Both the position numbers and the translations under genes were made by a program. Source: JBDWFY01 sp964291365 (GTDB taxonomy: Bacteria > Pseudomonadota > Alphaproteobacteria > Rhizobiales > Stappiaceae). Taken from it: a stretch of DNA of 64,000 nt. The notes under the pieces were generated by a model. That model was given only the letters and a program-made list of their open reading frames with translations. It was not told the DNA's origin and did no database searches. Positions within the stretch are counted from its first letter, which is position 1. Each line of letters starts with the position of its first letter. Below are positions 49,230 to 59,532 of this stretch, in pieces. Location: positions 102,416 to 166,415 of the forward strand of contig OZ219953.1 of NCBI GenBank assembly GCA_964291365.2, written 5' to 3'.

Positions 49230-49345
49230 AGTGCTTGTCCCGGCCCTTAATGCACCTGAGCATTGCTGATATTACTGGTTCACAGTGATAGTGAATACTT
49301 TTGAGTATGAAGATTTTCGCGGAAATCAGCATGGGCGCAAAAGAA
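49230..49345 (+). repeat. Fragment homologous to Harbinger transposase 5' flank
   Basis: CTTGTCC, TGATATTACTGG, ACAGTGATAGTGAATA and CAGCATGGGC match 57062-57155 in the same orientation. The left copy joins repeat D directly to this fragment. The right copy has the Harbinger genes (55272-57061) between them. Confidence 0.7.
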
Positions 49346-50544
49346 AAGCTCAGTTCTAAGGAAAGACAGCGTTATATCACAGACAAACGAGCAGCACTAG
49401 ATCGCGAGTATGCAACCACAGATAGGCCCAAGCACCACCTACTAAACGAGCCCTTAACCGTGGCCCCACCCACCTTCGTTCATGCAGGGCGTGCGCACAA
49501 AGTACCGCTAGTTCCGGAGGTAGAGAGCGGACAATGTCGACCATTACCGGACGAAGGTGAAAAATTACATTAAAAAATCGCGGCTGCGGTTATCAATATA
49601 TGACACGTAAATGGCATCAAATGCATCATGAACATCCTTCTTACATTCTGCCTTAGATTTGAATATTCATCCAAAAATTGTGAAATACAACGTGAACACA
49701 TAAAGTAATGCAATATATGCATTGTCCAGAAACTACCTCTGAAAGCTCTTTACAAAAAAAAAAAAAAAAAAAATTGGTTTATGCTTATAATACGGTCAAA
49801 AAATTCTAAAAATTCTCCATACATTCTAGTATACGCATACCAAATGAAAAAATAAATCATAAAAAATTGATGCCGTTGTGTAATTTACAAATCATGAAAA
49901 ATCTTAGCTACCATAAAAAACCAGCTTCTGGACCAAAATGAGAAAAAGTTGCAACTGTTTAGAGCAGTGTTGTGCAGCTTCTGTGTGGATACACATCACA
50001 AGAAATGAGATGCAGCTAGTACTTACATGGCCCCTACCTCGTGGCAAGTGGTGAAGGATTACGTAATACCGTTGGCCATATAAACGCAATTATGTGCGAG
50101 GCGGCCAGTAACTGCCTCCGTGCGGAAATACCCTACCCTACTCTATATGTATTCGCGATTCAATATCCAGGGCGCGGGCCCGCGGCCCGGCCGGCCTGGT
50201 CTGGGCTATAGGGTAGAGTCTGGCGCGCTGCTCTATACTGCGTCCGTGTAGCGCAAGCCGAGAGGACGGATACCGAATGTTGTAACTGTGTAAGCATGTT
50301 GCAAGCAACGGAGTCCGCATGTACCGTGCATATCGTACACGGAATACTGACAGAGTCCGTGTTACAGGTACGCCGTCTCCAGGCAGTGTAGCGCCCGCTT
50401 CTTTCATCAATACGGTAGACGGAGTAAATCCGTCCATATGGAGTCATTTTCCTGTGAGAACTATTAGCGAGTATGCTGTCCGCTGTATAGGCTCGTTCTC
50501 CCATATATGCGCAATAGGCTTTTGCCAATCATTACTCTGGGAGA
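49346..50544. other. Non-coding interval with poly(A) run and GC-rich palindrome
   Basis: A 90-aa frame ending at 49573 has no recognisable motif. A run of 20 A lies at 49754-49773 in AT-rich DNA. A 12-bp palindrome CGCGGGCCCGCG lies at 50173-50184, close to GGCCGGCC. Recurrent GTCCGTGT/AGTCCG words follow at 50.23-50.43 kb. I see no gene. Confidence 0.5.
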
Positions 50545-51970
50545 GGTGCGAGTAGGTGTGACTCGCACCTTCGACCTTGGCGCTAACGAGGAAAACGGTC
50601 ACGCCGGAATTCAATATGCGCATTCCAATTACCCCTCTCACAAACACGTTAGAGAGCGTTGCCGATCCACTAATATAGCATAAAAGCCAAAAGACTGAGG
50701 GTAATTATCCTTGTTGACATCATGGTAATGCATTCATAAGAATTTGTACAGCTCTTTGGCTTTTGTAAAGCTGATTTAGTTCAAGCGCTAACAGTAGGCC
50801 CAGATAAATAATGCTGGCATTTTTTTGAGCATTATAGGTACCTAGAAGCAATGAGCAATACTTGAGAATTATAAGCAACTTATAGTATAGCTATTGGTCT
50901 GCTGGTAGCCAGATATTGGGCTGCACCAAACTGCTGTTCTGTCAACTTGTGGTAATATGGAATGTGGATGTGGGATTTGTTACTAGCCAATTCATTTAAG
51001 TCGAGTCAAGAAAGTGCACTTGAAGACTACATTGAAGCTTCAGTTATGCTGCAGTATAACAGTTACTGACATTCACTTCGTATGCACTAAATTCATTATT
51101 GATTACATGAAATTTGAGGAGCAAGAAATGATAATTATAGGTACATTTGAAAGAATTATAGGGCATGTTTGCCAGCATTGAAGAAATGAATTATCGGTAG
51201 AAAAAAGTTTTTTATCTGGGCCTATCAGCCTAAATCGTGATTTTTTCTGCCACCCACCCAAATAAAAAAGCTTACCTGACGGCCGACTTGTTGAAAATAC
51301 CAAAGGATAGATTACTTCAGGTAGTCACGGCATCATGCAGGGCTTTTTTTGTCCTCCGTTCTATACAGAGATGGGTGTGGCACGGGTCAAAATGACCAGG
51401 CAGGTGGCTGACCAAGCAGACTGCTGAAACAACGTAGTTTAAACTATTTTTCGATGCTTTCAACCTCCTGTAGGCCTACGTTCTTATTTACATAAATTCT
51501 ACATATTATTACTGTGGCTTAGTAAGGTTCTTGTGGCTGTAAGTTACCATCCATACATTGGCCACGCCCACTTATTCTTTGTCAAAGATCGAAGTCGGTC
51601 CAACGCTTGATCGAAAGCACTCCATGATAGAAGTAATGTAGGGGTAGATTCAAGTTCTGATTCTTTCAAAAATCACTTGAAACCAAACCTTCGCGATATT
51701 GAGAGTATGCTATATTGGAGGCATGGTTTCAAGTGACTTCTAAAAGTTTCATAACTTGATTCTATTGCCACGTTACTTTTATCGTGGAGTGCTTTTGATC
51801 CAACATTGGCAATTTTGACCTTTGACCTCTACGTAATGTGACTATACGGGCCGTGAAGAAGCCGTAAAAAAGCTTACACACACCTTTTTGTGCCGCGATG
51901 TTCTTCAGAAACGTGAAAAACATCAACAAAAATCGCTACATTCCCATTGGGCATTCATTACGCGATTTAC
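50545..51970 (+). repeat. Fold-back element, left arm A
   Basis: Blocks of this interval reappear in reverse complement at 54257-54973 in reversed order. Examples are GGCGCTAACGAGGAAAACG (near 50580), ACGGCCGACTTGTTGAAAAT (near 51280) and GGAGTGCTTTTGATCC (near 51785). The left arm is longer than the right, so several segments were lost from the right arm or inserted in the left. No coding frame of note. Confidence 0.75.
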
Positions 51971-53035
51971 CCCATTGTTTTGTCGATTTGCGTGCGATAA
52001 TACAGGCCTGTATAACTACCGCCATATAATGTGGACGAGAAAACTTCTAGCGCCCTAAATTGCTTACATGTAGACTGACGTATGGAAGGAATACCTGGGG
52101 AAATGCTTCAGCTTTAAATTTTCATGTGATAACCCTAGCAGCCTCGTACCTAGGCCCTTCCCAGCTTTTCAATGTTGCATACTGAAAAGTGGGAGGCCTG
52201 GCAGCAGAAACCACGACTTTGGCTCACGATGACGCGAAGACAAACGGTCTGATGGTTCCTTCGAAAAGCCAGTCTTTGCTAGCCACACGCTATCTTAACA
52301 AGTTTCACTCGTTATGGTCTTTATGGATCGTACTACACTCTGTATCTAGCGTTTGAACCATACCTCTCGATCGTTGGCGACAAGAGCCCTCAAAATCTTC
52401 GTGACTTTCGACACACTGGAAGGTCTCACCACGCGTTACGCCATGCACGTGACTTGTACAATAAATTGCGCTACACTTGTACTGTCGATTGCGCTTTACC
52501 TCGAACGCCCGTGAATGCGTTCGTGTGAGCGTTGAACAAACGCGACACTTCATTCGCCACGTAAAACCACGGAAAACGATGCGTAAGCCAACTGCTTGCC
52601 CAATGATTGCATGGCATTCCAACCCATACGTTAGTTTTACACTCACACGAGGGCAAGGCTACGCTCACAGGCAAGCATTCACTGATGTTCCAAGTGAACT
52701 GCAATCGACAGTACCAGGCATTCCCGCTTTTCAGCGTGCACCATTGAAAAGCTCTGAACGGCCTGAGGACGAGGCTGACGCAAGGGCAAGGCCAGCACAA
52801 TTTGTGACGTAAACTTACGCTACGTTTTCGGTGGCTTTAAGTGGCGAACGAAGTGAATGAAGTATCTCTCACGTTCTAGGCTTACACGCACGCATTCACG
52901 AGGATTCGAATGAAGCTCAATCAACGGTTGAATCAGTCTCTTCTAGCTTTTTGTTGCGACAAGCATCGACGCGGTGTGTGAACCGACTTTAAGTTTAACT
53001 GCGCTACTGGTATGCTACAGTGTATACTTAGAGTC
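51971..53035. repeat. Interior insertion C with its own hairpin
   Basis: Right arm A' joins B' without a gap at about 54256, while on the left A and B are separated by this ~1.06-kb interval, so it appears inserted. It contains a smaller inverted pair, about 52546-52590 against 52812-52855 (CGCCACGTAAAACCACGG versus its complement with changes). GTACTGTCGATTGC near 52478 also pairs with GCAATCGACAGTAC near 52704. A 111-aa frame within it is unlikely to be coding. No clear termini were found. Confidence 0.55.
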
Positions 53036-53290
53036 TACTAGTAAGGAGTCTCTCTCTCTCGATTGTGTGCTACGCTATGGCAATTAATAAAACAGCAGAA
53101 AGCAGTGTACCGACCAATTTCCTTATTATTTCATCGATAAGGAAACTTCTTACTTCGTAGTAAAGTATACATCAACAGCGCAAACTAGAAAGGGAAATTC
53201 AACCATAGATAATAGAGAGGAAGGAGGGATTGGAAACGCGCGTATACCCTGTAGATATATGCTCGTCGCGGTCACGTGACTTCATCTAAG
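53036..53290 (+). repeat. Fold-back element, left arm B
   Basis: CTAGTAAGGAGTC, AAGGAAACTTCTTA, CTAGAAAGGG, AGAGATATATGC-like and CGTGAC words appear in reverse complement, in reversed order, in 53940-54256. Confidence 0.7.
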
Positions 53291-53939
53291 TTCACGAGTG
53301 GCATAAAACCACATCAAGGCAGCCTTTTCGGGCCTTGGCAAGGGCACCATGTATGCGTATCACCTTTCTAACCAACCTACCAGAGATCTAAACCCAAAAT
53401 CCAAAAAAAATTAGGCTGTTTTCAGAACGGTTTTGTAGCTACCACTCACAGATTGGCTTTGTGTACTTTTTACGAGACCTGTACATGGTGAATAGATTCT
53501 TTCAAGGCCTGGCATGAACTATCGTCACATAGAGAATACAAACATCGCCTTCAGGTAAGGCCTTTCTTTTCAAAATGAACACACTAAGCCCAGATCTGTT
53601 GTGAGCCTGGGTAGACTCCAGAGTTTAAAACGCTCGCTGGGGAACATACCACATCAACAGAGCTCGCGAATGCTTCAGTTGCACTCTGTATTCGACTGTG
53701 AACAAGGTCCCATCGACTTTTCTTCTGAATCGATCACCGTTTGTGAAGGAAAAGTACACAAAAGAATTTCAAGCGTGTACAAGAGCAGGCGCGACTACCA
53801 TCAAATCACTCTTTTCATTGCTTGATCCCTTGTTCCGACAGCACTACACTTGTTTTTAGTCGGGTTACTGTTGAATACTAGGCTGTACAAGGCCATAGGA
53901 GCTTGTACTATACTGTACGATACTGACTTGCAAAGGGGG
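53291..53939. other. Fold-back element, loop region
   Basis: This single-copy-looking stretch lies between arms B and B'. A 74-aa frame at 53601-53825 has no recognised motif. Nothing else is seen. Confidence 0.5.
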
Positions 53940-54256
53940 CGTGCCGTGACGAGCATGTTCCGTGACGTCACTATAGAGATATATGCGCGTTTTCAATCCC
54001 TCTCTCTATTATCTATGATTCAACGGATTTCATTGCAGCATACGCACATTAAATAGAGGATAGTGCGCTGTCTGTGCTGCAACGCAGACCCTACTAGTAG
54101 GGAATTGCCCTTTCTAGAGTGCGCTATTGATGTACACTTTACTAAGAAGTTTCCTTTTCAATGTGTACGTTACTTAGCGCACACAATGAAATGAAATTGT
54201 TGATACACTGCATTCTGCTGCTGTATTACGATCGAGAGGGCGACTCCTTACTAGCC
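53940..54256 (-). repeat. Fold-back element, right arm B'
   Basis: Inverted copy of 53036-53290. For example, the reverse complement of 54198-54256 contains CTAGTAAGGAGTCG and AGCAGAATGCAGTGTA, matching 53036-53108. Confidence 0.7.
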
Positions 54257-54973
54257 CAACTGCCCAATGAGAATGTAGCGATTTTTTCACGTTTTTGTAG
54301 AACATCCTGGCACAGTGCTGGCATTTTTACGGCTTCTCCACGGTCGTAGGGTTACATCACGTAGAGGGTTAAAGGTCGATATTGCCTCAAAAGCACTCCA
54401 CAATAGTATCAAGTCCTGAAACTTTCAGAAGTCACTTGAAGCCATGCCTACAATATAGCAATACTCTCAATGTCGCAAAATGGGTTTGATGACTTTTGAA
54501 AGTGTCAGGACTTGATTCAGCAGTCTGCTCGGTCAGCCACCTGCCTGGTCATTTGACCCGTGCCACACACATCTCTGTATAGAACGGAGGACAAAGAAGC
54601 CCTGATACCGTGACTACCTGAAGTAATCTGTCCTTTGGTATTTTCAACAAGTCGGCCGTCAGGTAAGCTTTTGTATTTGGATGGATGGCAGGAAAAATAT
54701 TCACAATTTAGGCTAATAGCGCTTGAACTAAATCGGCTTTACAAAAGCCAAAGGGCATTATTATAGATTAGGATGTACAAATTCTTATGAATGCCATACC
54801 ATGATGCTAGCCGGGGTAATTGTCCTCAGTATTTTGGCTTTTATGCTATATTAGTGCATGTACAAGATCGGTCACGCTTTCTAACGTGAATGTGGGCGTG
54901 GTAATTAATTCCTTCGTGAACGTTTTCCTCGTTAGCGCCAGCGTCGAAGGTTCGAGTCACACCTACTCCTCGC
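54257..54973 (-). repeat. Fold-back element, right arm A'
   Basis: Shorter inverted counterpart of 50545-51970. It starts at GCCCAACTGCCCAATG and ends near CACACCTACTCCTCGC. It contains GACCCGTGCCACAC and CCGTGACTACCTGAAGTAAT, both present inverted in arm A. Confidence 0.75.
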
Positions 54974-55271
54974 TATAGTTCTGTCATGGTAGCCACGAGG
55001 AACCCGTTAGGGAAAGTCTCTGCAAGTGGACTTTCCTATTGATAGCCGCTTCCTAGCGCTCGAAAAACATCGATATTGCGTTTATCCCCATAGGTGTCTG
55101 TATATTATTGCCAACCAAGAAAGTGTGATACACCCCGCATTAACACACGTTCACGACTTTTCTCGTGCCTCGAGCCTAGTGCCAGTGGTTAAACGGTCAC
55201 GCCGGATTAATGTGGTAGGAGGTAAATATTCATATGGAGTTTTTCTAACATGCGTAAAAGTGTAGATCTAA
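54971..55271 (+). repeat. Direct repeat D, copy 2
   Basis: Same orientation as 48921-49229, from CGCTATAGTTCTGTCATGG to TGTAGATCTAA. It adjoins the outer end of arm A' and the first candidate terminus of the Harbinger element. Confidence 0.8.
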
Positions 55272-55445
55272 TACTACGTTCACACTTACAGTCTGGCACG
55301 GTCGGCACGCTGCCAGCACCGAACGCTGAAACTCCGATTGACGTGTGAACGTGGCGACTCCGTACCGAACCGTGCTTTGGTGGCCTTGTTAAATCAACCA
55401 GGCTGGCACGGATCGACACGGGTCCATTCGGGCGCGAACACGAAC
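55272..55445. promoter_or_regulatory. Candidate Harbinger terminus and 5' region of the Myb-like gene
   Basis: ACGTTCACACTTACAG near 55284 is the kind of sequence found at PIF/Harbinger ends, and its complement GTGTGAACGT recurs at about 55342. I could not find a matching right terminus. The rest is GC-rich leader DNA with repeated GGCACGG words. No TATA box stands out. Confidence 0.4.
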
Positions 55446-56288
55446 ATGGCGACTTGGAGCGATTCTGAGACCTTCAAACTCATTGAAATCTGGGGCGAAG
55501 ACACAATTCAAGCCCAACTAGAGGGATGTAGAAGGAATAAAGAAATCTATGAGAAAATCGCCCGTGATCTAAGCGATGCTGGTTATCAGAGAACCGCTGA
55601 TCAATGCCGAGAAAAAGTGAAAAAGCTAAAGAGCGAGTACAGAAAGGTGAAAGATGGCCACTATAAGACAGGAACTGGACGAAACAACTGGAGATTTCTT
55701 GATGCTTTGGATGCTGTGATAGGTGACAAACCATCAACTAAACCTCCTGTAGTGATCGACAGCCTAGATGATAACGATGTGGCAGCTGCAGCGGTGTCAG
55801 TGCAGGTGGTTGATCATACTGAAGAGGAACATGCTGGAAAGGAAAGTTCTGATGGTTCTACATCACTTGATGTACTAGAAACTGAGCCTCAATCTGGATC
55901 TAAGCTCTCCAATACACCAGTTAAGAGTCGATCAGCTACACCCATCCCAGAAGAGAAGAAAGGAAACCGAAAGCGTCCACTGAGTGAAGATAAAATCGAG
56001 AAAATGATGGGTCCATTAGTAGATAGACTGTTGAAGGCTCAAGAATCTAGTGATAGAATGTATCTTGACTTGGAAGAGAAAAGGATGAAAATGGAGGAAA
56101 GAATGAATGAAAGGGAAGAGAGGCAGAAAAGAGAGCAGAGAGAATTTCAACTTAAGCTATTTTCAATCATGATGGGTGAACAAGTTTCTGGAGCAAGCAG
56201 TGATCAGAGTCAAGCATCCTATGATACTTCAGCAATGCAATTTTATAGTAACATGTACACCTTTGAAGACAACCCACCAAATGTGTGA
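55446..56288 (+). CDS. Myb/SANT-like DNA-binding protein of a PIF/Harbinger element, 280 aa
   Basis: In PIF/Harbinger transposons a Myb/SANT-like protein works with the transposase, bringing it to the nucleus and to the element ends. The N-terminal ~90 residues fit a trihelix-type Myb domain: WSDSETFKLIEIWG (4-17), LEGCRRNKEIYEKIA (about 22-36), QCREKVKKLKSEYRKVKD, then the NNWRFLDALD segment. The middle is acidic and serine-rich, followed by a basic EKKGNRKRPLSEDKI nuclear-localisation-like stretch. The C-terminal part is a long charged coiled coil (about 200-240) rich in EEKRMKMEERM. I chose the ATG at 55446 because it begins the conserved MATWSDSE; the open frame extends upstream without a better ATG. 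AATAAA lies at 56402-56407. It faces a broken transposase gene. The frame is intact although its partner is not. Confidence 0.85.
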   Translation: MATWSDSETFKLIEIWGEDTIQAQLEGCRRNKEIYEKIARDLSDAGYQRTADQCREKVKKLKSEYRKVKDGHYKTGTGRNNWRFLDALDAVIGDKPSTKPPVVIDSLDDNDVAAAAVSVQVVDHTEEEHAGKESSDGSTSLDVLETEPQSGSKLSNTPVKSRSATPIPEEKKGNRKRPLSEDKIEKMMGPLVDRLLKAQESSDRMYLDLEEKRMKMEERMNEREERQKREQREFQLKLFSIMMGEQVSGASSDQSQASYDTSAMQFYSNMYTFEDNPPNV

Positions 56289-56561
56289 AGTGAATGTGTG
56301 CATAATAGTATCGTTGAACATGTACATATGCACGTTGCAGTGAAAGGACATGTGCTACGCATGCACAAACTTTATTATCATAATTATTATCATCTGTAAA
56401 CAATAAACATGTGCATGTATGTGGTGTGGATGTCTATTTACATATAATTTACAGTTATCGGATAATTTTGTCTATGCATGCACACTGCGCTGCATTGATC
56501 TTCACATTGTTACAGTAGTGGAAATACTGGTACATGGTAGCCAGAGACGTCACCACTGCAT
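56289..56561. other. Shared 3' region of the convergent Harbinger genes
   Basis: AATAAA at 56402-56407 suits the plus-strand Myb-like gene, and TTTATT at 56371-56376 (AATAAA on the minus strand) suits the transposase. Their transcripts would overlap at the 3' ends. Confidence 0.5.
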
Positions 56562-57071
56562 TCAATGAGAAAAATAATGAACCAAAGCATCTCTTATTTC
56601 TTTGGGAGCATCTGTGGCAGTGTCATCCCGATGGCTAGCAGTTGGTGGTTGAGGTAGTTCAGAAAGAGATTCTAACCACTGATCATTAAACCGTTCACCA
56701 TGAACTTCACATACATTGTGAAGAATACAGCAAGCTACAACAACTGTTGGGATGTTTGACAGACTCATGTCATTGCGCTTCAGCAGCCGTCTCCATCTGG
56801 CCTTTAATCTTCCAAAAGCATTTTCAACTACAATACGAGCTCGTGATAGTTTGTAGTTGAAGATTTTCTGTGAGCTTGTCAATTGAGTATTATAGCAAAC
56901 GGTTTCATTAGCCAAGTCATCAATGGGTATGCAGAGTCCCCTACAATGAAAATGGGAATGTCACAGCCATTGATACCCATAGTATCCCCTTGCAATATAG
57001 ATCCATTACTTGCTTCTTTAAATAGAGTTGAATTAGCAAAAATCCTAGCATCATGAACATGGCGCTTGTCC
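56562..57071 (-). pseudogene. Truncated, frameshifted HARBI1-type (DDE_Tnp_4) transposase
   Basis: The minus strand reads KRHVHDARIFANS, then GCDIPIFIVGDSAYPLMTWL, then MKPFA. After a frame change it continues NTQLTSSQKIFNYKL, SRARIVVENAFGRLK and ACCILHNVCE. These are conserved C-terminal blocks of PIF/Harbinger transposases, including the D of GDSAYPL and the E of VVENAFGRLK. A single missing base near 56893-56894 separates the two frames; adding one restores FADNTQL. The N-terminal half, with the first catalytic Asp and the helix-turn-helix, is not present. A possible splice acceptor (ACAG) lies at the upstream edge, about 57072. It is therefore inactive as it stands. Confidence 0.88.
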
Positions 57072-57366
57072 CTGTCCTGAGCATTACTAATATTACTGGT
57101 TAACAGTGATAGTGAATATTTTTGTGTACGAAAGGTTTGACGGATTTCACAGCATGGGCACAAAAATAAATACAACTCCAGATTATTTCTGCTCAGAAAC
57201 ATGTGGTAAAGCTTTTGGCGACGCCATTCCGTAACTGAAATTTTACAAGTGAAAATTCTTGCGGCCATGTAGTGAAATACTCGAAATTTTTGAAAATATA
57301 CACTATCACTGTAAATCAGTACTATCAACGACAGACAATATCCTGCAAATGAATCGTCAATTGTTA
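57072..57366. other. Sequence upstream of the transposase fragment
   Basis: The minus-strand frame stays open to about 57463 but shows no Harbinger N-terminal motif. Part of it (57072-57155) matches 49240-49345. It may be intron or replacement sequence. Nothing else is seen. Confidence 0.5.
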
Positions 57367-58074
57367 CCGGAGTCATAGCGGATTTGTTCCGCCGTGCCAA
57401 AGTTCCGGCGGAATAAATTCGCTGGCGGATACATTCCACCGGAAAGAATACGCTAGCGTACATATTCCGCCCGGATAATCTACGCGACCGCGTAAATATT
57501 CCGGCCGGCGCAAATGTTCCGCCTAGTAAAATGTGCTATTACACTTCTCAGTTTGATATCACTCGCTTTAAAAATCATTACTATGCATGGGTATGAAGAT
57601 GGGCTGACCTAAGATAAAGTTTAACAAATGTAAAAGTAAAGAAAAGTGAACCATGCCCATTCAAGACACATGAAGGTCAAGGCTTATAGAGATTACAGAG
57701 TAGCTTGAAGAAAGGAAGCGAACAAATACTTCACCGTCTTCAAATTTTTGTGTACTATAATATCAATGATTCGTTGTAGCCTTCTGTGGACAATCGCTTG
57801 GACATGCATAAAGGCACATCCACACCAAATCCATGATGTGCGCATGTCACTCTGCGCCAGTGCAGAGACGTATGAAGTGGTTATGCCACTCCTGAGGCCA
57901 CCAGAGAAGCTCCAATAATTATTAAAATGGAACATGTACTTTGACTCTGGTTGCACCTGTGTCAAAGAAACATCGACCGTTGCCCATCCGGAACAAATTT
58001 GCTGATTTTCTGGAAATCCGGAACAGATCCGCTAGCGAATAAATTCCGGCGGAACAAATTCGCTGTGACACCGG
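57367..58074. mobile_element. 708-bp GGCGGAA-rich inverted-repeat element
   Basis: The left end CCGGAGTCATAGCGGATTTG and the complement of the right end CCGGTGTCACAGCGAATTTG match at most positions and continue through TTCCGCCG. Just inside lie further copies of TTCCGGCGGAA, CGCTGGCGGAT and similar palindromic words, at 57404-57530 and 57987-58055. The interior is AT-rich, with a 90-aa minus-strand frame without known motifs. I could not define a target duplication. Its right end overlaps the start of the next element by about 11 bp. Confidence 0.6.
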
Positions 58075-58706
58075 ATGTGAGAATACCCGGCGTATTGTGC
58101 GCATATGGCACAATACGCGTTCTTAGTACCACAGGTAAAACAATGTCAAAGTCCAGTTTTTGTCATATTTATGCCAAAAATCTATTATCCTTTGCCGTCA
58201 CCTACGGAGGGTAAACGTAAGTTACCAAGGCCTTCATTTCTACCCACGTAGTGTACGGCTGCCGTACACCGAGCCCGTTGCTAAGGGAGTTATTTAGAAT
58301 TCCCGATCGCCAGCTCTCTGGATACAGCTAGATTCGTCGAAGTACTGTACGTTCACTCACCCTTTATGCTTCTTAGGCATCGAAAAAGAAGCGGCTCTCG
58401 TTATGGGCAACTAAGTTCGAGACTAACTTGACCGTAGCGTTGGTTTCGAACAATCCGCCCAGGTCCATCTAATTGATTTACAATTAACGCGTAGTATACG
58501 GAAACCCTATACGCATAAAGAGCAACGTCTTCAGACCGTAATTTCTCGTTTTTATGCTTGTAGCGAGATCAGGAACAAAGCGCTCTAGCTCCAAAGTGAA
58601 GTGAGCGCTCTGTCTCAGACTTGGAGGTAGTTAACTTTTCAAAAATACAGCTAACTAAAATTTCATAGAATGGGAAATATGGCGGATTTTCTCAGATCTG
58701 GTCACA
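58064..58706 (+). mobile_element. TGTGACC-end TIR element, copy E1 (degenerate)
   Basis: Non-coding and CpG-containing, homologous over most of its length to E3 in the same orientation and to E2 inverted. It includes TAGTACCACAGGTAAAA, CACCTACGGAGGGTAA and ATACAGCTAGATTCGTCGA. The right end is GATTTTCTCAGATCTGGTCA. The left end TGTGACACCGGATGTGAGAA is altered by small insertions. No TA duplication is visible. Confidence 0.65.
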
Positions 58707-58838
58707 ATTATACATGAGTATAAGCACTTATACAAGCGTGTGCACACACATTCAGATTTGCACAAACACATACGCACACATAAAGGTACAAACACACACA
58801 TGTACACTATGTACAAATATACACCACATACATGTATA
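58707..58838. repeat. ACAC minisatellite, segment 1
   Basis: A short stretch of the A/C-rich minisatellite separates the oppositely oriented E1 and E2. It includes CACATAAAGGTACAAACACA. Confidence 0.8.
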
Positions 58839-59532
58839 TGTGACCATATCTGGGAAAAAAACCGCCATGTAGCGAATTTTATGAAATTTTAGTTAGCTGT
58901 ATATTTGATAAGCTCTACCCTAGAGCTAACCTGCCTCCAAGTTTCAGACCGATCGCGCGCTTCGCGTAGGAGCTAGAGCGCTTTGTTTGCGATCGCGCCA
59001 CACCCACAAAAAAACGAGAAATTACGGCCTAAAGGCGTTGCTATGTACGCGTATAGCGTCCCCGTATACTACGCGTGTACCGGAAGTCAATTAAATGGAC
59101 TTGGGCGGAGCAATTCGAAATGAACGCCAAAGGTCAAGCTAGGCTCTAACTTTGTCGTCGATAACGAGAGCCGCTTCTTCTTCGATGCCTAAGAAGCTAA
59201 AGAGGTGAGTCAACGTTTAGTGATTCGACGAATCTAGCTGTATCTAGGATAGCCCGCGAGCGGGAATTCCAATTAACGCCCTTTGCAACGGGCTCCGTGT
59301 ACGGCAGGTGCACTGACTGGGTAGATCGAGGGGCCTGTAAGTAAAGGCTTATTTCGCCTTGGTAACTTATGTTTACCCTCCGTAGGCTACGGCAATAGTT
59401 AGTAGAATGGTTCTTTGACATGAATATGACAAAAACTGGACTTTGACAATTTTCGACCCGAGGTACTAAAAACGCGCATTGCGCGACTTGCGCGTTTTCG
59501 CGACATGCAGGGTTTTCGCAAATCCGGTCACA
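58839..59532 (-). mobile_element. TGTGACC-end TIR element, copy E2
   Basis: Inverted relative to E1 and E3, and flanked by TA at 58837-58838 and 59533-59534. The ends read TGTGACCATATCTGGG and, on the opposite strand, TGTGACCGGATTTGCG. The interior shares GGGAATTCCAATTAACGCC and CTCTCGTTATCGACGAC-like segments with E3, read in reverse. No coding frame is recognised. Confidence 0.8.

Noticed and set aside
49301..49573. 90-aa frame after repeat D
   Set aside because: No motif, its 5' part is shared repeat sequence, and there is no splice or promoter support.
49754..49773. 20-A run as the tail of a retroposed gene or SINE
   Set aside because: No upstream gene or SINE-like promoter boxes and no flanking target duplication could be recognised.
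52477..52812. 111-aa frame in the fold-back region, with overlapping antisense frames
   Set aside because: It lies across an inverted-repeat hairpin, has frames open on both strands and no recognisable motif.
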